From NCBI GenBank assembly GCA_032622095.1, contig CP136067.1, forward strand, positions 95,222,707 through 95,286,706: a stretch of DNA of 64,000 nt, written 5' to 3'. The DNA is from Siphonodentalium dalli. Lineage: Eukaryota; Mollusca; Scaphopoda; Gadilida; Siphonodentaliidae. Made by a program: the position numbers and the translations under genes. Shown here piece by piece: positions 11,400-23,054 of this stretch. The notes below the pieces were generated by a model. That model was not told the DNA's origin, made no database searches, and saw only the letters and a list, made by a program, of their open reading frames with translations. Each line of letters starts with the position of its first letter. The stretch's first letter is position 1.

Positions 11400-12260
11400 G
11401 AACCTGAAAAATTGCATAAATCCTAACATCTAGTGGTCTAACTCCAGACAAATGCACACGGCTACGGGCAAGAGACCAGGGCACTTCGGGCTGACCATGG
11501 TTGTTCCGCCCGGTGTGAGAAAATTTTGAAAACTATACAAGAAAATCGCAAATTCTATAGCATATAGACTGGCCTCAACTTAAGTTTTTCTATAGTGTTG
11601 GAAATTTCAAACCTAATACTCCCCCTAAGGTTGGAAAATTCTCCAACTGATGACCATTTCAGTCCACAAGTTTGACCAAATGTAGTAAAATATTGTTTTG
11701 TTAAACTAATTAGCAGTTTTGTATTGGCCACGGGGACAAGAACAAGAAAATCGCAATATCCTACCATCTAGACTAGCATCAAGCCTTCCTAGAGTTGGAA
11801 ATTTCAAACCTGACATCCCCACTTAGGTTGGAAAATTTCCAACTGATGATAATTGCAATGACAATGCTGACCAAATGTATGACAATATCGTTTTCTTAAA
11901 TTATCTAGCAGTTTTTGACTGGCCACGGGGGAGGGACCAGGACACAAGCTTTCCAAGTGTTGGAAATTTCCAACCTGTCACCCCCCACCTAAGGTTGGAA
12001 AATTTCCAACTAATGACAATTTCATTCAAAAATTTTGACCAAAAATAGGAAAATATGCAAATATTGGTCCAAAAACAATTAATTCCCCCCAATAAATTGT
12101 TTGAAAATCAAACTACAAGAACATTTTCAACCTATTGTTGGTGTGAAATTTCCAACTAATGTTTTGGCAGGTATGAAATTTCCAACTGTTGAAAAATTTG
12201 ACCAAAGTTGGGGGGGGGGGGGGGTGAGACACCCCAACCCCCCTGTCGCCACGTCTCTTC
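11399..12260 (+). mobile_element. hAT-like non-autonomous element, 5'-truncated copy
   Basis: Co-linear with 22183-23046. It contains three to four degenerate units of about 185 bp, each with the near-palindrome GTTGGAAATTTCCAAC, then a long G run (12211-12224) and the terminal sequence CACCCCAACCCCCCTGTCGC followed by CACGTCTCTTC. The complete copy at 21990 begins about 190 bp earlier, so this one lacks its left end, possibly lost when it joined the AT repeat. Confidence 0.7.
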
Positions 12261-12379
12261 ATGTATATGAGGATGTATATAGTACATACAGATATATAAT
12301 ATACTATAATAGGCGCTACAAATAAATGTTATATCGTGCAACAAATTGCCATCTATATGTGTATACCATGCATGTAATT

Positions 12380-12905
12380 ACCGGTATACAAGAATTATTA
12401 TAAATCAGAGACTACCACCCCTACCCCTTATAATAAGGAATACCGGAATATATTAATTATTATAAATCATAGGCTACCACCCTATATCCTTTATAATTAG
12501 GAATACCGGTATATATGAGTTATTATAAAGCATAGGCTATACTATCCCTACCCCTCATAATAAGTAATACCGGTTTATATGAATTATTATAAATCTGTGG
12601 CTACCACTCTGCCCCTTATAATAAGAAATACCGGAATATATGAATTATTATAAATAAGAGGTTACCACCCATATACCCCTCAAAACAAGTAATGCCGGTA
12701 TATATGAATTATTATAAATCAGTGGTACCACCCATATCCCTTATAATAAGTAATACCGGTATATATTAATTATTATACATCAGAGACTACCACCCCTATC
12801 CCTTACAATAAGGAATATCGGTCTATATGAATTAGTATAAATCAGTTGCTACAACCCATATCCCTTATACCGGTATATATGAATTTTTATAAATCATTGA
12901 TACTA
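12380..12905 (+). repeat. Internal minisatellite of element B
   Basis: About nine degenerate units of the same AATTATTATAAATCA..CTACCACC..TTATAATAAG..CCGGTATATA family as in A and C. Confidence 0.8.
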
Positions 12906-13384
12906 TATCCATTATAAGATGTGAGTCAGTGACATGCCATGTTCGTTGAGAAATCAAACTACCATAATAATTACAATTTTCACAATGTTACCCAAGCAAT
13001 TCTTATAGATATATCTTTCTTTATAACAAAGAGAGCGTGCGACAAATGACGTCATGTGGGAATTTCCGCAGATAAGGGGAACTCCCTCATTATTATGCCA
13101 TTATCATATCATTATCATATCATTTGCATTCGTTATTCGGCAACTTTCGGCTCTTCTCGTCACATGTATTAGATTCGAGTCGACAAAAATCCGTCGTTTG
13201 AAACCAAGACGGATTTCAGACGCATCACCGACGAAGATTCGTCTGAATTGGACGGAGATTCGTCTGTGGTGCGTCTGACACGGATCTAAATGTTTCAAAC
13301 GTCGCATTTTAGACGCATTTAATACAATTGTGGGTCTGGTATTAGATTCGAGTCGACAAAAATCCGTCGTTTGGAACGGGCCTT

Positions 13385-14984
13385 GGCCCGTTCCAAACGA
13401 CGGATTTTTGTCGACTCGAATCTAATTGTATTAAATCCGTCGGTGATGCGTCTGCGGTCAATTTTGTTTCAGACGGACGCATCTTTGTCGCGTCGAATCT
13501 AATACATCGGTCGATTTATTTAAAGGTGTACTCCATGTTACCTTCACAAAATGGTCACGCGTAGATATAGAGGCCTATATATACCGGTATATACCGTATA
13601 TTATACATATATATACTAAAATACAGTATAAATTATGTATAAATATATGCGCGATTGCAGCGCGAATATATGTGCATATGTATATGAGGATGTATATAGT
13701 ACATATAGTTATATAATATAATATAATAGGCGCTACAAATAAATGTTAGATCGTGCAACCAATTGCCATATATGTGTATACCATGCATGTAAATACAGGT
13801 ATACAAGAATTATTATAAATCAGAGACTACCACCCCTACCCTTATAATAAGGAATACCGGAATATAGGATTTATTATAAATAAGAGGTTACCACCCCTAT
13901 ACCCCTCATAATAAGTAATGCCGGTATATATGAATTATTATAAATAAGATCAGTGGTACCATCCCTACCCCTTATAATGAGGAATACCGGAATATATTAA
14001 TTATTATAAATCATAGGCTACCACCTATATCCTTTATAATAAGGAATACCGGCATCTATGAATTATTATAAATCATAGGCTACCATCCCTACCCTCATAA
14101 TAAGTAATACAGGTTCATATGAATTATTATAAATCTGAGGCTACCACCCCTACCCCTTATAATAAGGAATACCGGTATATATAAATTATCATAAATCACA
14201 GGCTACCACTCTGCCCCTTATAACAAGTAATACCTGAATATATGAATTATTATAAATAAGAGGTTACCACCCTTATACCCCTCATAATAAGTAATACCGG
14301 TATATATGAATTATTATAAATCAGTGGTACCACCTCTGCCCTTTATAATAAGTAATACCGGTATATATTAATTAGTATACATCAGAGACTACCACCCCTA
14401 TTCCTTACAATAAGGAATATCGGTCTATATGAATTATTATAAATCAGTTGCTGCAACCCCTACCCCTTATACCGGTATATATGGATTATTATAAATCATT
14501 GATACTATATCCATTATAAGATGTGAGTCAGTGACATGCCATGTTCGTTGAGGAATCAAACTACCAAAATAATTACAATTTGCACAATGTTACCTAAGCA
14601 ATGCTTATAGATATATCTTTCTTTATAACAAAGAGAGCGTGCGACAAATGACGTCATGTGGGTATTTCCGCAGATAAGGGGAACCCCCTCATTATTATAC
14701 CATTATCATATCATTATCATATCATTTGCATTCGCTCTACGGCAACTTTCGGCTCTTTTCGTCACATGTATTAGATTCGAGTCGTCAAAAATCCGTCGTT
14801 TGAAACCAAGACGGATTTCAGACGCATCTCCGACGAAGATTCGTCTGAATTGGACGGAGATTCGTCTGTGATGCGTCTGACACGGATCTAATTGTTTCAA
14901 ACGTCGCATTTTTGACGCATTTAATACAATTGTGGGTCTGGTATTAGATTCGAGTCGACAAAAATCCGTCGTTTGGAACGGGCC
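13385..14984 (+). mobile_element. Tourist/Harbinger-like TIR element, copy C
   Basis: About 1.6 kb with intact termini GGCCCGTTCCAAACGACGGA at 13385 and its reverse complement ending at 14984. The right flank is TAA. The left terminus follows copy B after only TT. It has the same subterminal inverted GACGGACGCATC/GACGCATC regions as A and B and the longest minisatellite (13795-14510), which accounts for its size. No transposase frame. Confidence 0.8.
13795..14510 (+). repeat. Internal minisatellite of element C
   Basis: About twelve degenerate units of 55-62 bp, same family as in A and B, showing copy-number differences between the three elements. Confidence 0.8.
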
Positions 14985-16231
14985 TAAGCGTGTCTCGCGT
15001 TTGAAATTGAAATCTGGCATAGGGCTGTAGCAATCCCTCGTGAATTCAATGTATCACGACACACCTTCAACTATATATTAACCCTTCCCATTGTAATTGC
15101 ACAAGCGCTTCCGTTAGCGCCGACGCGCACTCACAATAGGCGCCGTATTTTTTATTTCGCCGTTTTTTAATTGCGTGCGCAGGCGCTAAATTGCACGCCA
15201 AAATCGAAGGTCTGGGAATCAAGTAATTCTGAAAATGTGGAAGTGTAAAATAGCAAATCATGCAATGTTCTCTCAAGATATCTATATTTGATATAATATT
15301 ATAGGCAATCTAGGAGACATGTGATCTTCGACATTATCTAACTACTACGAGTCACACACCCCCCCCCCCCCCCGCCACACACACCTTCACACACACACAC
15401 ACCCACACACACACCCACACACACTGACTACACCAGGCATGCGCTCCATGAATTTAGCACATCATCTTGGTCACAATTTAGCACATCATCTTGAGAAAGC
15501 CCCGTCGTCCTACAGATCTAATCTTTATTACATAAGTATTTATTTGTATGGACTTTGCAAACTATTGTGAACTAGACCATCTGTTTCATGAACAATACTA
15601 CTCGGTTACTAAACGCTTATAAGATATGCTATATTTATTAAAGAAAAATATTATCAAATTACAATATTGGAATGGATGGCTATTTGGCTATTTTATTATG
15701 TTGTGTGTCCATATATGGCATATTTCGTGTCCGTACCCGATTATATGTTCATAGCATGTGTGTAAACATACAGTATCTACAAATAAATCCCCTGCCCTTT
15801 CTATTGTTACATTTTCTGTTGACAACAGTACTTATAAAGGCACTGTGTAGAACCACCGTCATTCTAATCGGGATAAGCGTGTGCCATTCTCGCGTTCATG
15901 GGTTGGGGATAGTGGTGTCCGTGTACCCTATAAATTCCTTCTACGACGGAGCCACCCCCTCACCAGTAATGTATAATATATTGGTAAGCATGATACACAA
16001 ACATAATTGAGAGGGGTGATACCTTCATTATGAGCGAGCATCTGGTGCGAGAAGAGCAAAACGGAAACTCGGAACCAGATATACACAGAATATTAATATC
16101 GCTCAAAGAACGATGATTGCTCCGATACCGATATAATGAAAGTGTGTTATTCAGTTGACCACAAAGGTGTTTGCGTATGCACGGGGCGGAGTTTGGTCAC
16201 GAAATGAACAAGATATGGCTTTGGCGTTCGA
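14985..16231. other. Intergenic, with C-run and CA repeat
   Basis: No gene recognised. A C homopolymer and CACA repeats occupy about 15353-15424. A 112-codon frame at 15672-16010 is hydrophobic at its start but resembles translated AT-rich sequence and has no recognisable motif. Confidence 0.5.
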
Positions 16232-16325
16232 TATATAACAACGCATTTCACTGACTAGATGTGCACACAATCTAGATAGCGATCGCCATATCCAGCGGAA
16301 CATTGAACCTACACATAAGGTGAGT
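16232..16325 (+). promoter_or_regulatory. Candidate TATA box and short 5' exon with splice donor
   Basis: TATATAA at 16232-16238 is followed about 80 bp later by AAG|GTGAGT (donor G at 16320), a perfect metazoan donor consensus. A transcript starting about 30 bp below the TATA box would have a roughly 58-base untranslated first exon. In an AT-rich genome such combinations arise by chance, so this is only a candidate; no coding exon follows nearby. Confidence 0.2.
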
Positions 16326-16450
16326 CGGAAAATGTATCACAGTAAAAATAAAAATTAGTTATTTTGTGGCCACAAATGTGTCTCATACCTAGTACTGTTC
16401 GCTTTTGTCAACTTCCGAAACAAATCTATATTTGACACCTTTCGCGTAAT

Positions 16451-16655
16451 GAACTACTATACATACACTATTTACGAATATCTCATAGTAAGTCTCGCAA
16501 TGAACTACTACTGAATAATATATAGCAATTACGAAGAGCTCATCTAGCAGTCTCACAATGAACGACCACTGATAACAATTACGAATATATTATAGTAGTC
16601 AGATAATAAACTACTACTGCTAACAATTACGAATAGCTTATAGCACTCGTCAGAT
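16451..16655 (+). repeat. Degenerate 48-58 bp tandem repeat, four units
   Basis: Units start at 16451, 16502, 16560 and 16608 with the core GAACTACTACTG..AACAATTACGAAT..CTCATAGTAGTC. A related fragment occurs inverted at about 18212-18262. Confidence 0.65.
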
Positions 16656-16689
16656 TTTCGGTAGTGCAAAAACTGTTTCGCAGAATCTA

Positions 16690-17082
16690 CGATTATGAGT
16701 CCGATTGTGATACAATATTCATCCCATTCAAACCACTTGTCACTCACAGGAAGGTGATATATGTTGTTTGCTGTGATATATTTTTATTTCCAAATCCAAA
16801 CAAATAACATAATATATACAGATGTCACATATATGCAAAATAGAAGAGTTAATGTATGGAAACGAGGATCAGGCAACAAGCCCGAGAGCTTATGTGAAGT
16901 ACTCTCCTCTTTGACCACATGCCCCGTCCCCAATAAGTGAGGGAGGGGTATATGTCAGACGGGAAGGGTTGGACATAATGGTTTTAGGAGAAATGGGGAT
17001 ATATAGATGAATTTGCATGATTTAGGGATGGAAAAAGGGAGAACATAGTGTTAGGGATAGCAGGAGGCAGTGAGAGAGAGAA

Positions 17083-17147
<65 letters not shown>

Positions 17148-17408
17148 ATGAAAAACTAGAAGACATGAGGGGAACAGACGAAGTCGTGAAATGATGACAG
17201 TGGTGGGTAGTTTTCAATAATGGGGTTATTGCGTGACAAAAATGAGGCTCGTCTATAGTAATCTTCATGCGTAAGGAGGGGGTCAATCACACACATAGTT
17301 ACGAGTGTTCATAATCAAATCTGTGATCATTTTGATTATTGTGTACTTAATTATTGTGTTATGAGGTCATAATCAGTGATAGACTCGATTATTTCGCGCA
17401 AACCATAA
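16690..17408. other. Intergenic with (GA)n microsatellite
   Basis: A (GA)n tract covers about 17071-17145. The Ser/Leu-rich frame read from it on the minus strand is an artefact. Nothing else recognised. Confidence 0.6.
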
Positions 17409-17411
17409 TTA

Positions 17412-18115
17412 TACCCCCCGCAACGAGTTGTGGAGGGTATACTGGAATCAGCTTGTCCGTCCTTCCGTCCGTCCGTCCGTCCGTCTGTCGAGACGTCCGT
17501 CTGTCCGTCCGTCCGTCCGTGGACACAAATTTGTCCGGAGTTTTTCTCAGTCGTTTTTTTTATCAATTTTCGTGAAACTTGGCACAGACATCAACCACCA
17601 TGGGAACCTGTGCACCTGCGATTATGACGTCTGTCAGACTTTTTTTGGAGGAGTTATTCGCCCTTTTTTTACTTAGAAAATTTTCACAACATGTATAATT
17701 TTGTCCGAGCTTTTATTCCTACATTTTTTGGTCAATTTGTTTTAAACTTGGCACAGATATTTAGTACCATGGGAACCTGTGCACCTGCGATTGTGACGTC
17801 TGTCCGAAATTTTTTGGTGGAGTTATCTCCCTTTTTCGACTTAGAAATTCTTTTGCAACATGCATAATTTTGTCCGAGCTTTTATTTCTACATTTTTAGG
17901 TCAATTTGTTTTAATCTTGGCACTGATATTTAGTACCATGGGAACCTGTGCACATGCGATTATGATGTCTGTCCGACTCTTTTTGTGGAGTTATGATTAG
18001 GGTTAGGGGTTAGGGTTAGGGGGTTTAGGGTTAGGGATACCTGTTGACATAATTTCAGTGCCCAATATATGGTAATGGCTACTTCACTGAAATAACATTT
18101 TGAATACGGGGGGTA
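17412..18115 (+). mobile_element. TTA-flanked TIR element with GTCC microsatellite and three internal units
   Basis: Termini TACCCCCCG (17412) and CGGGGGGTA (ending 18115) are flanked on both sides by TTA (17409-17411 and 18116-18118), a 3-bp duplication like that of PIF/Harbinger elements. Inside are a (GTCC)n run (17458-17520), then three units of about 175 bp. Each unit runs TTGTCCGAGCTTTTATT, CTTGGCACAGATATTTAG, CCATGGGAACCTGTGCAC and GGAGTTATCTCCCTTTTTCG. A telomere-like tract follows. There is no transposase; frames across the GTCC run are artefacts. Confidence 0.65.
17996..18037 (+). repeat. Interstitial telomere-like TTAGGG tract
   Basis: About 42 bp made of TTAGGG/TTAGGGG/TTTAGGG units inside the TTA-flanked element, between its third unit and its right end. 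TTAGGG is the standard animal telomere repeat. Confidence 0.8.
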
Positions 18116-18118
18116 TTA

Positions 18119-20308
18119 CTTAGTTCCATCTGGGACAAGCACATCTCTAGTTGTAACAATATGGATATGGCAAACGACAACGATCTTGATATCAAAATAA
18201 CAAACTGTAGTGACGTAGTGCCCTATTAGTAATTCGTATCTGTAGTAGTTCATTGTCCCAAATGTGTCCAGTAATTGCTATAAGCGTTTCCGACAGGTGT
18301 ATGCGATTGACATTTATTATTGTATAACCCGGAATCGATGTAGACATGTGTAGTTTATTGTTTAGTATTTGTATGAATATTTAATCAGGGAACCCCGATC
18401 GGTATCAAGATCACCAGACTTTCAAAGTCGAAAAAGTATGTTTATATAACTCCGGTAAAATGGCCGGAAGGAACTCAAAATGGAACTTGATTTGTAATTG
18501 GTGGTTGTGAACCTGCGTGCCAAATGTTATTCCATGTAGATCAGTAGAACTAAATTTATCATATATATACGGAACAGATGAACAGAATGACATACCAGAG
18601 TTCAGAGCCCGTATGTTATACCTCTATATATCGCGTCTATAATCAAAACATATTTTGGGCTGTAAGTACATCTGTATACCCCGCGCCCAAAAATTGCCAC
18701 ACGCGGCACGAACTATTTATTTTGGGGACACGAAACCCGTGCATGGCGCATATCATGCGTGCTTCTGTTTTTATACTAAGCCATTGGGTTTGTCGGGGAG
18801 GGGGGGGGGGGGTGGCCGTAACCTGCTGAAAGTCGTTATTTCGCCGTAGCATGTCTTGGAGTTTCAGCCGTTTTGACAGCCATCGCATGGTCGTAATTGC
18901 ATTATTTTCTGTCCTTGTCACTCTATTCGTCCTCGTACTCTAATTTAACACAAACTGGTATATAACGGATGGAAGAGTAGGCCGTTATGGTGTCGCAGAT
19001 GAGTGATATTATCGAAAAACCAACTTTCCCAAATCCGGAAAATTGAATTTTTTTAAATCGCTGTAAAACATTTGCTCAAAGCGGATTTTCGATATGTTAC
19101 AGAGGAGATATTCCTGCTTCAAACACAAAATACGTTCGTTACAAACTTCTTCCGGGTAGACCACTCGTTTCGGGTTTGACGACCAGCCGACTAGTCCAGT
19201 CAACATGGGATTTGACCTGGACAAAATCTGTACAAATGATTTTATCATTTTTAGAATAAGTACCCAATTCCGATCAACATAATATATGAGATATATGCGC
19301 GACGATTCACAATTTAGCATATTCTGGGGGTTCCCGATATTGATAAATCCATCAATTATCGTTATAGACCGTATTTCGTGACATTTTGGGAGAAAACTGG
19401 CTGCATATGATTACTCTTGCCACATCGATCAACAGTCAAAGAATATAACGTCGCTCAAAATGAAAATGAGGTCCCAAAATGGACCAAATCGAATAACATT
19501 TGGGCAAAATGTAATTACCTAATCCTATTTAAGAGCGACCAAGCGCTAGAATAATTACAGGAAGAATGCCTGCAGAGTATAAGGGAAACCTTTGACCATT
19601 GATGTATGAATTTTCTCTAATTTATCTTAGGAGAGAGCATGCGAAAATAGGGTCTCATACGAGGGTTAAATCTGGACTTTTGTGCGTCCTGAAACGGACA
19701 AATAACGAAGTTTTATTATTTCCCATAATCAAAAGGGCAGAAAAAACCGAATCCAATCAAACCAACTAGGAAGGGCCTAAGTAGTCATTAAGATGATTAT
19801 TCACACCTCTACCCTAACCTACCGAAAACAATAGGTGTCTGCAAAACGGGACGACCCCATCTAACGCGTCGATGCGATGTGTTGACTGTAGGGCGGGAAT
19901 AATAGTATTATCTACCTTATGAGGTACTTAAAGGGATTAAAGGGATTATGCTGTGCGTCAATCTCCTTCAAGCTAATTACATAATTTGATGCCAAAAATA
20001 GTCCCATGTATACAGTGTGCATGCTATCGGTTTCGGACCACAAACTCATAATAGGTCCCATTTAAAAACTGCATGGCATATCAAAAGAAAGTAAATTATA
20101 ACACGCAAGTATCGTGGACCTGAGTATGTGCAGGTGCAAACAGGGAAAGTATTATACGTAAATAATTCAGAATCACTCGAATCATCACCTGATCACGTGC
20201 TATTCGTGGTTAATACGGGCTTCACAAATAGAACATGATAATTAATTGCTGAGGGAGGTTCTTCTGAAGCAACACAGCAACCGGAAATTATTCTCGATCG
20301 CGCACAAC
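18119..20308. other. Intergenic, nothing recognised
   Basis: No supported gene. Contains an inverted fragment of the 16.45-kb tandem repeat (about 18212-18262) and a G run at 18799-18811. Short frames here have no recognisable features. Confidence 0.5.
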
Positions 20309-20664
20309 TTAACCCTTTGACGACGGTCGCCTCGCATATACAAGAGAATACATTGGCCTGACAATTTTTTTTTTTATCATTTTTAATCAATTTTTCTTCT
20401 TCCAATCTTTAACAATTTTTACCATTTTTTAAATAACTTTTTCTTAAATTCTTTAACATTTTTATAATTTTTTTCTTACATTCTTTAACAATTTTTTATC
20501 AGTATTTCTTCAATTCTTTAACATTATGCTATCATTTTTTCTTACATGCGTTAACAATTATAAATGAAATATATAAAATTTGATAGGCCAATGCATATAT
20601 AAAAAATGCATTGGCATAAGGTTTTTGCTAAAAAATCAGGAAGCTCCCGTCATGAAAGGGTTAA
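20309..20664 (+). mobile_element. piggyBac-like TTAA element P1
   Basis: Bounded by TTAA at 20309-20312 and 20661-20664. The left end reads TTAACCCTTTGACGACGG; the right end is the reverse of TTAACCCTTTCATGACGGGA, followed inward by GCTTCCTGA. Hairpin-stem remnants (CCTCGCATATA..GAGAATACATTGGC and GCCAATGCAT..ATGCATTGGC) lie near both ends, with T-rich repeats of TTCTTTAACAATTTTT between. TTAA target duplication and a CCC start are typical of piggyBac; no transposase is present. Confidence 0.7.
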
Positions 20665-20929
20665 TCAGTATTATATAATAACGTAGACCACTAATAATAT
20701 AACAACCAGAAATCTGGATCACATTACTCTCACGCAATGGCTGGGTCATATGTACCATAGAGGGCGGTGTCGTAATAGGTATGATGCATTCATATGGTGG
20801 AACAGTGTATGATTCCACAGCCAGTCTCATGGGGCGGAACATAGATGTTGATATGAGACAGTCTCCTGGTCGAGTACATTACTTGTGCTTATGCTGGTTT
20901 TCACCCCAAATAAAGATGTTATTATAGTC

Positions 20930-21121
20930 ACGGACATTATTATTTTTTTTCATTTTTTTCTTACATTCTTTAACAATTATACAAAATTAAATAATATTTG
21001 TTAGGCCAATGCAATCTCTTATATATGCGAGGCGACCTATGGTCGACTCGCATATATAAGAGATTGCTTTGGCACAGGGTGTTCGAAAACATTCACGAAG
21101 CTCCCGTCACGAAATGGTTAA
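20930..21121 (+). mobile_element. piggyBac-like TTAA element P2, left end not found
   Basis: Contains a near-perfect hairpin with stem GCCAATGCAATCTCTTATAT and continuing ATGCGAGGCGACC, then GGCACAGGGTGTTCG and the terminus GAAGCTCCCGTCACGAAATG ending in TTAA at 21118-21121. The T-rich interior before it resembles P1. No matching left TTAACCC end was seen. Confidence 0.65.
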
Positions 21122-21124
21122 CGA

Positions 21125-21981
21125 ATGTCACACCAACGACGTGACATCGGAATGATTTTAATATTGTTGATCTAATTAACAATCAATAACAAATTTGTAT
21201 CACCATAAAGTTGCATGGCGACGAGATGTTCCCCTCGTGGTCTGCGTGTACACTGTTTATGCGACCCCTTATTTAAACATCTTAAAGTGATGTGAAACAC
21301 TCCGATAGGGTGATAAAATAGAAATGAGAACACTCTTGCTCAAAGCAGTTATTGTTAGAAATATTAATTCAAATTGACAACACACATCGTCATTCTGATA
21401 AGTTAATTAATGCAATGACTCTCGATGGCGAAATCATTTGTGTGTGTTTATCGCCGATAGTAGCGTCCCGAATCCAGATGTAAATATTTACAATTTAGCG
21501 TACTTCAAACGATGTTTTCTATGGAATGGTATTGTTGATTTCTTTAAAATTTGCGGCGATGCTAGCAGAATGCTATATTTAACAGGTTGACAAAACGCCT
21601 TATTGTAACTTATCAGTTTCACGCATTAGAACAAGTCCATAATACATGTATGTCTTTAGCAGGCACAAACAAAAACGATCTAAATTTTACCTAAAAATAT
21701 AAGAAGCAAAACATGTTTTGTCAGCGCTATACCGACGAGATTTTTCAAACATCTTCTATGCAGGTATGTCGAGATACATATTACCAAATAGGACATTATT
21801 TTGGGATTCACACAAGGCATGCTAAACATTACCGTGTTGCGATCGAGCGTTATCTTGACGTGACTAGCAATCCCAGCTTAACAAATCCATAACACGTTTA
21901 TATAGGCAGGGTGTAGTTCCAACTATGCACCATTGAAGCATGTACGAACCTTACTTAATTCGTATCGGCGGTGTGAACCAC
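21125..21981. other. Intergenic, nothing recognised
   Basis: No gene or repeat recognised; ordinary AT-rich sequence up to the target duplication of the hAT-like element. Confidence 0.5.
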
Positions 21982-21989
21982 GCAACGGT

Positions 21990-23046
21990 CAGGGGCGTGG
22001 CTAGAGGGTTTTCATTGGGGGTGTCCACTTTGGGAAATTCCAACTGCACCCCCTTGAATCCGACCAAACACAAGTTTTGCATAATTCTATTTGCACCCCA
22101 TTGCACCTCGGTGATCAGGTATAATGGCCTATATATATTCATAAACCACGATTCTATATAAACCAATATTATATAGATATTTGAACCTGAGAATTGCATA
22201 TATCCTAACATCTAGTGGTCCAACTCCAGACAAATACACACGGCTACGGACAAGAGACCAGGACACACCATGTCGATCATGGTTGTTCGGCCCGGTGTGA
22301 GAAAATTTTGAAAAATAAACAAGAAAATCGCAAAATCCTAGCATCTAGACTTACCTCAAGCTTTCCTAGTGCTGGAAATGTCAAACCTCATACTCACTCA
22401 TACTCACCTTAGGTTAGAAAATTCTCCAACAGATGACAATTTCAGTCCACGATTTTGATCAAGTGTAGCATTTTTTTTATTGGCCACGGTTCAGAGACCA
22501 TGACACATCAGGCCGACAACGCTTCGGCTCGGTATGAGAAAATTTTGAAATCTGAACAAGAAAATCGCAATTTCCGAGCATCTAGACTAGCCAACTAGAG
22601 TTGGAAATTTACAACCTGACATCACCACTTAGGTTGGAAAATTTCCAACTGATGAAAATGCCAATGACCAAATGTAGGAAAATATTGATTCCTTAAATTA
22701 ACTAGCAGTTTTTGACTAGCCACGGGGGAGGGACCATGACACAAGCTTTCCAAGTGTTGGAAATTTCCACCTGACCCCCCCTAAGGTTGGAAAATTTCCA
22801 ACTGATGGCCATTTCAGTCCAAAATGTTTACCAAAAGTAGGAAAATATGCAAATATAGGTCCAAGACAATATATTCCCCCAAATAAATTGTTTGAAAATC
22901 AAACTAATTAGATCATTTTCAACCTATTGTTGGTGTGAAATTCCAACTAATGTTGTGTCAGGTATGAAATTTCCAACTGTTGAAAATTTTGACCAAAGTT
23001 GGGGGGGGGGGGGGAACACCCCAACCCCCTTGTCGCCACGTCCCTG
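21990..23046 (+). mobile_element. hAT-like non-autonomous element, complete
   Basis: 1057 bp with 12-bp termini CAGGGGCGTGGC and GCCACGTCCCTG (one mismatch), flanked by 8-bp direct repeats GCAACGGT (21982-21989) and GCAAAGGT (23047-23054), one mismatch. An 8-bp target duplication and CAGGG terminus are characteristic of hAT elements. The interior has three to four degenerate units of about 185 bp rich in GTTGGAAATTTCCAAC near-palindromes and a long G run (23000-23014). No transposase frame. A second, left-truncated copy is nested in element B. Confidence 0.85.
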
Positions 23047-23054
23047 GCAAAGGT

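Larger units (their letters stand above)
9137..13382 (+). mobile_element. Tourist/Harbinger-like TIR element, copy B, with nested insertions
   Basis: The same termini as copy A occur at 9137 and 13345-13382. The left flank is TAA. The left portion (9137 to about 9396) matches copies A and C. It is then interrupted until about 12260 by three SINE/RTE-like units and a hAT-like fragment. The sequence resumes at ATGTATATGAGGATGTATAT, exactly where copies A and C continue, and carries the minisatellite at 12380-12905. Without the insertion the element would be about 1.4 kb, in line with its siblings. It ends 2 bp before copy C begins. Confidence 0.75.

Noticed and set aside
10137-11401. Multiple Arg/Ala-rich frames of 60-156 codons
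   Set aside because: All derive from the GC-rich 122-bp repeat units in both strands and several phases.
15672-16010. 112-codon frame with hydrophobic N-terminus
   Set aside because: No domain, no splice context and composition typical of translated AT-rich DNA.
16984-17286. 100-codon minus-strand frame rich in Ser and Leu
   Set aside because: It is translated mainly from a (GA)n microsatellite.
17996-18037. True chromosome end
   Set aside because: The TTAGGG-type tract is short, imperfect and followed by an element terminus and tens of kilobases of other sequence.
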